Positions 10,817-13,638 of a stretch of 13,638 nucleotides of DNA are shown one piece after another. Source of the DNA: Botryococcus braunii. Taxonomy: Eukaryota; Chlorophyta; Trebouxiophyceae. Location of the stretch: positions 254,340 through 267,977 of the forward strand of contig KV908456.1 of NCBI GenBank assembly GCA_002005505.1. Direction: 5' to 3'. Within the stretch, counting starts at the first letter, position 1. Each line of letters starts with the position of its first letter. The position numbers and the translations under genes are program-made. The notes beneath the pieces are model-generated. The model did no database searches. It was not told the origin of the DNA and saw only the letters and a list, made by a program, of their open reading frames with translations.

Positions 10817-10979
10817 TTCGAAGGGAGAGTTCTATTTATGTTTTCTTCACCCTCTCTTCTCAATTCCAATCATTCCTTCCTGTTTCCTTTCCTCTCCAAC
10901 CCCCCCCTCCTTTTTCTTCTCCTCTTCACCTTCGTTGTCGCATTTTGGTTCTTTCCCTCTCAAACCATGTTTTGCCCGG

Positions 10980-11108
<129 letters not shown>

Positions 11109-11113
11109 GTACC

Positions 11114-11218
11114 GGCGGTAATTATTGTACTATTCTGTTATTTTGTACATACGAAGAAGGCAAGATGAAAATTAAAAATAATAAATAATCGAAAAAATAT
11201 AGGCGGTAATTATTGTAC
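11114..11218. repeat. Direct repeat of 17 bp, 88 bp apart
   Basis: GGCGGTAATTATTGTAC occurs at 11114-11130 and at 11202-11218. The sequence between is AT-rich. The spacing could reflect an old duplication of the segment next to the (CA)38 array. Confidence 0.8.
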
Positions 11219-11260
11219 ATATCAAAAAACGCCTTCCAGAATATTCTTAAGTGTTGTATA

Positions 11261-11315
11261 AAAAAATGAAAATAAAAATATAAATAAAAATATTATATTT
11301 TCATTTTCATTTTTT
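11261..11315. repeat. AT-rich inverted repeat
   Basis: Arms 11261-11281 and 11295-11315 pair at 20 of 21 positions around a 13-nt loop. The arms are low complexity (A-rich against T-rich), so chance is a real possibility, although the TGAAAAT core is not a simple repeat. Confidence 0.6.
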
Positions 11316-11320
11316 TGACC

Positions 11321-12018
11321 TGGCCATGGCCATGGCCATTCGGATGTCGACTCATGACTACTCGGCCAACGGGGGCCTGAGACTGATGTATTTCACTTTT
11401 ACCTTAAAATGTAGAATATATCAGTCTCCAGCCAATTGCTCGGTGCCACTGGCACCCGACTGTCAGCACTCGAAATTATTGAATCAGCATGGTACCCCCG
11501 TACGAGTTTTGATAACCCCAATATGTGTTATGATGGTACATGTGAACCGTACCTTCAAAATGGCTGTTCATTGCGCGGGGTACCCGCGTACCCTGGAAGG
11601 CTCGCAAGAAACGTGCAGGTGCACCAACTGGCGTCTACGCAAGTTGGACGTCCGCACTACCAACTTGGCAGTGCCAAGCCGAATCCCCGTACGTGATCTG
11701 CAGACTGGCCCACCTGCAGGGCCCAGTCTGTAAGAAAGGGCTGATCCCTGCCATAGTGGGAGCGACGCGGTTGTGGCGTATGGGGCCACAAGAGCTGTGG
11801 AATAGTTCCGAACGCCCCCACATGGCGTGGTGGGGCCACACGTGTGCACCGGTTGGCCCGCTCCACTAGTTCGCTGCGACATGCTTGCGGGCCACACACC
11901 CACACCGCCTCCCTCCCCACTCTTCCATCCCTTTACATCTGAGGAGCTCTGTAGGTCCTGGCCCAGGAACTTTGGAGAAAGGTAATGAACATCTTATGTC
12001 GGGAGAAAGGCGCCCAAC
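11321..12018. other. GC-richer, palindrome-rich segment, no gene recognised
   Basis: It starts with an 18-bp palindrome made of GGCCAT units (11321-11338). It contains several short self-complementary stretches, including an imperfect hairpin around CAGACTGG/CCAGTCTG at 11700-11730. Open frames on both strands (for example minus 11568-11903) show no reverse transcriptase, RNase H or other known motif. Position next to the copia fragment makes LTR or other transposon origin plausible but unproven. Confidence 0.4.
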
Positions 12019-12019
12019 A
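11321..12019 (-). mobile_element. Possible 3' LTR of the copia fragment
   Basis: On the minus strand, AATTGGGGTGTTGGGCGCC ends the internal region at about 12019. TGTTGGG is a common LTR start and the purines before it could be a polypurine tract. The segment to its left differs in composition from the AT-rich flank that begins near 11320. I could not find a matching CA end with confidence, and no second LTR is in the window. Tentative. Confidence 0.25.
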
Positions 12020-12071
12020 CACCCCAATTAGATGATAACTTCCCAGGGCCCAAGAACTGAGGGAAAGACCG

Positions 12072-12085
12072 GGACGTCGACGTCC
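12072..12085. repeat. 14-bp palindrome beside the element break
   Basis: GGACGTCGACGTCC is a perfect palindrome lying four bases from the end of the recognisable pol sequence. It may mark a rearrangement junction or be coincidence. Confidence 0.8.
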
Positions 12086-12088
12086 GTC

Positions 12089-12300
12089 TCAGCATGCATG
12101 TAACGCCGGCTCTACTGCCAGCTGCCTTGGCACATCAACAACTCTCTCCTGAACTTCTTCCACCAGGTCCCCCACATCATCATCAGACACAAACAGACCC
12201 TGTACATCCGTCTCTCTGTGCTCTCCCTCTGGTGAGGCCACTGGATACCCAAGCTCGTCTTCTACGAACCTCACATCCTTGCTCACAACAACTTTCCTTT
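12089..12300 (-). pseudogene. copia post-integrase linker, truncated before reverse transcriptase
   Basis: In a third frame, VVVSKDVRFVEDELG gives the conserved V-S-x-D-V-x-F segment, then an acidic linker (SDDDVGDLVEEVQE) that normally leads to the reverse transcriptase. The frame stops at 12089-12091, and no reverse transcriptase motif is seen to the left in any minus-strand frame. Confidence 0.85.
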
Positions 12301-12301
12301 C

Positions 12302-12561
12302 ACGAGCACCCTGTACGCCTTGGACCCTTGTGCGTACCCTACGAACATGCCACCAACAGAGCGGGGGCCCAACGCTGTCAAATGCCGCTCAAGCAGCCTA
12401 ACATATGCAAGACAACCCCACATTCTGAAGTACTTGCACGTCGGTTTCCTTCCGTAAAACAGCTAATTAGGACATGCATTCTTGCCCCTTACTGCACTGA
12501 AGTTTAACAAATAAACACTTGTGCGAACTGCTTCAGGCCACAGCTCAGGCCCTGCTTCTGC
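12302..12561 (-). pseudogene. copia integrase C-terminal region
   Basis: In a frame one base off the core, the sequence reads AGPELWPEAVRTSVYLLN, then, after an in-frame TAG at 12463-12465, a GRKPTCKYFRMWGCLAYVR segment and GGMFVGYAQGSKAYRV. These are the usual motifs downstream of the copia integrase core (L-W-x-E-A-x-x-T-a-x-y-l-x-N, K-P-x-x-x-x-l-R-x-f-G-c-x-A-y-v, F-x-G-Y). Confidence 0.88.
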
Positions 12562-12562
12562 A

Positions 12563-12930
12563 TCAAAAAGCCCTCACTCTTTCCTTGATCACTCTGTTAA
12601 TTCTCTCCACCTTTTCATTCTGCTCGGGCGTATAAGGAGCGCTAGTCTGATGCGTTATCCCTTTACGTGAGAAAAACTGAGACAGGTCACTGTTTAGAAA
12701 TTCAGTTCCCCTATCAGTCCTCACCGTACCCACTTTACATTTGGTGGATATTTCCCATTTCAGAAGGATTTCTTGGACAAGCTGGCCTATTTCAGCCTTG
12801 GAGCTGAACGATCGAGCTTCACACTTGTGCGAGGAGTCGCCTAGCAAGTACCGATCTCCACCCAGGCCAACAACCGGCATCTCCCCCAAGACGTCCACGT
12901 GGACAAGCTGCAGTCTCTCAGTAGACTCTA
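12563..12930 (-). pseudogene. copia integrase catalytic core
   Basis: All three catalytic acids are retained: Asp at 12893-12895 (HVDVLGE), Asp at 12713-12715 (VRTDRGTEF) and Glu at 12605-12607 (EKVERINR), with 35 residues between the last two, the canonical D-(35)-E. The frame is open until a stop just after the core, where the coding potential moves to another frame. Confidence 0.93.
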
Positions 12931-12937
12931 CATATAG

Positions 12938-12965
12938 AGCCGTGGAGGTACAGCCGTGGAGGTAG
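12938..12965. repeat. 14-bp tandem duplication inside the copia pol
   Basis: AGCCGTGGAGGTAC at 12938-12951 is followed by AGCCGTGGAGGTAG at 12952-12965. Because 14 is not a multiple of three, the duplication shifts the frame exactly between gag_pre-integrase and integrase. Confidence 0.92.
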
Positions 12966-13332
12966 GCACTGGAGTCTTACTCTGCTTTCCCCGAATGCAC
13001 GCATCACAATGAGTAACCACTTTCGCAATCTCTGCAGTGCTGCCCTTCAGATCATTCAGAAAATCATCTCTCATCATCCTTGACATGCACACAATGCCCG
13101 GGTGACCCAACCTTCTGTGCCATATCTCTGTTTCGTCTTTAGTTCTGACCAAAGAAGCTGTTGCCCCTCCCCAAGCGCACAATCGCTGATTACTTGAGAG
13201 GAAATACAGCCGCCCTTTCGACACAATGTCACACTCAAATCCACTCTTCTCTGCCGAAACATGAACATATTCGCCCTTTCCATTGACAGAAAATTTGCAT
13301 CCATCATTCACAGCAGCAGACACAGAGAACAA
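12966..13332 (-). pseudogene. copia gag_pre-integrase domain
   Basis: Open in one frame for this stretch. It contains EIWHRRLGHPG with the first zinc-binding His at 13117-13119, then HCDACIRGKQSKTP, giving the H-x4-H and C-x2-C pattern of the integrase N-terminal zinc-binding domain. It continues in frame from the protease region and loses frame at the 14-bp duplication. Confidence 0.9.
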
Positions 13333-13638
13333 ATTATCTGTGGCCGTTGGAACATACTCAACTTGTGTCAGTAGTATGCTCCCAACACCTTTCCTTGTGC
13401 CTTTCTCACTGCACTTCCATCACTGGCAGCCAAACACAACAGCTTTGCAACATCATATGCTACCACATGACATAAGACGAATGTCATTGCAAATATGGTT
13501 AGTGGCTCCTGTGTCCACCAACCACTGGCCTTCTACACCATCATGCATACCTGCAGTGGCCATGCCTGCACGAGTTCCTTGTGGGTTACCTCCTTGTTTT
13601 GCCAGCGCTGGACAATCAGCTTTCTGTGCCCAACTTGA
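13333..13638 (-). pseudogene. copia zinc knuckle and aspartic protease remnant
   Basis: The active-site Asp is at 13513-13515, in WLVDTGATNHIC. Upstream, the last His and last Cys of a CCHC knuckle are separated by 11 nt instead of 12 (13615-13625), so they lie in different frames. Two TGA codons (13453-13455, 13420-13422) interrupt the protease in frame. Both could be CGA codons mutated by deamination. After them the frame reads on through VEYVP and NLFSV, typical of the protease to gag_pre-integrase junction. Confidence 0.88.

Larger units (their letters stand above)
12089..13638 (-). mobile_element. Decayed Ty1/copia retrotransposon fragment (pol), truncated
   Basis: On the minus strand, reading from the right edge, the order is CCHC zinc knuckle remnant, aspartic protease (VDTGATNHIC), gag_pre-integrase (H-x4-H and CDAC), integrase core with D-D-(35)-E, integrase C-terminal region and the VSKDVRF segment that follows it. 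Integrase before reverse transcriptase is the copia order. Lesions are a one-base loss in the zinc knuckle, TGA stops at 13453-13455 and 13420-13422, a 14-bp duplication at 12938-12965, a frame shift near 12562, TAG at 12463-12465 and another shift near 12300. No reverse transcriptase or RNase H follows. gag and the 5' LTR would lie beyond the window. Not autonomous. Confidence 0.93.

Noticed and set aside
11568..11920. Minus-strand open frames as possible reverse transcriptase of the copia element
   Set aside because: No YVDD-like or other reverse transcriptase motif. The composition reflects GC-rich palindromic DNA.
12926..12968. Programmed ribosomal frameshift between gag_pre-integrase and integrase
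   Set aside because: The frame change is explained by a 14-bp duplication, and copia elements normally read these domains in one frame.

Overview
This is nuclear DNA of a eukaryote, most probably a land plant. The evidence is one gene split by ten GT-AG introns, whose product joins a glutaredoxin domain, a DEP domain and a DUF547 domain (an order I know from plant proteins), very long dinucleotide microsatellites, and a decayed Ty1/copia retrotransposon. The microsatellite load and the moderately short introns would suit a fern, lycophyte or bryophyte, but that is inference.

Layout. Positions 1-2450 hold no gene I can support. They are unique sequence broken by (AG)57 at 1017-1130, (CA)40 at 1729-1808 and a compound (CA)n-(AG)n array at 2105-2442. 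Positions 2764-9096 hold the one intact gene, on the plus strand. I rebuilt it as eleven exons whose phases join without conflict into 607 codons plus a stop: a low-complexity N-terminus (residues 1-110), glutaredoxin with a CSYC active site (about 113-190), a divergent DEP domain (about 252-345) and DUF547 (about 350-605). An alternative first exon at 2468-2498, ending in a perfect GTAAGT donor, would replace the N-terminus. Positions 9097-10560 hold the 3' flank, with a 64-bp tandem duplication, a perfect 20-bp palindrome and small hairpins. Positions 10599-11106 are a second microsatellite cluster: (CA)24, (TC)73, C12, (TA)24, (CA)38. Positions 11107-12088 are an AT-rich segment and then a GC-richer palindromic segment that may include part of an LTR. 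Positions 12089-13638 hold a minus-strand Ty1/copia pol fragment running off the right edge. Its zinc knuckle, protease, gag_pre-integrase and integrase regions are all visible, but it carries at least four frame breaks and three in-frame stops, and no reverse transcriptase follows the integrase.

The intact gene probably encodes a thiol-redox or Fe-S-linked protein with a membrane- or partner-docking DEP module and a DUF547 domain of unknown biochemistry. Nothing else here looks functionally coupled to it. The retrotransposon and the microsatellites are neighbours, not partners.
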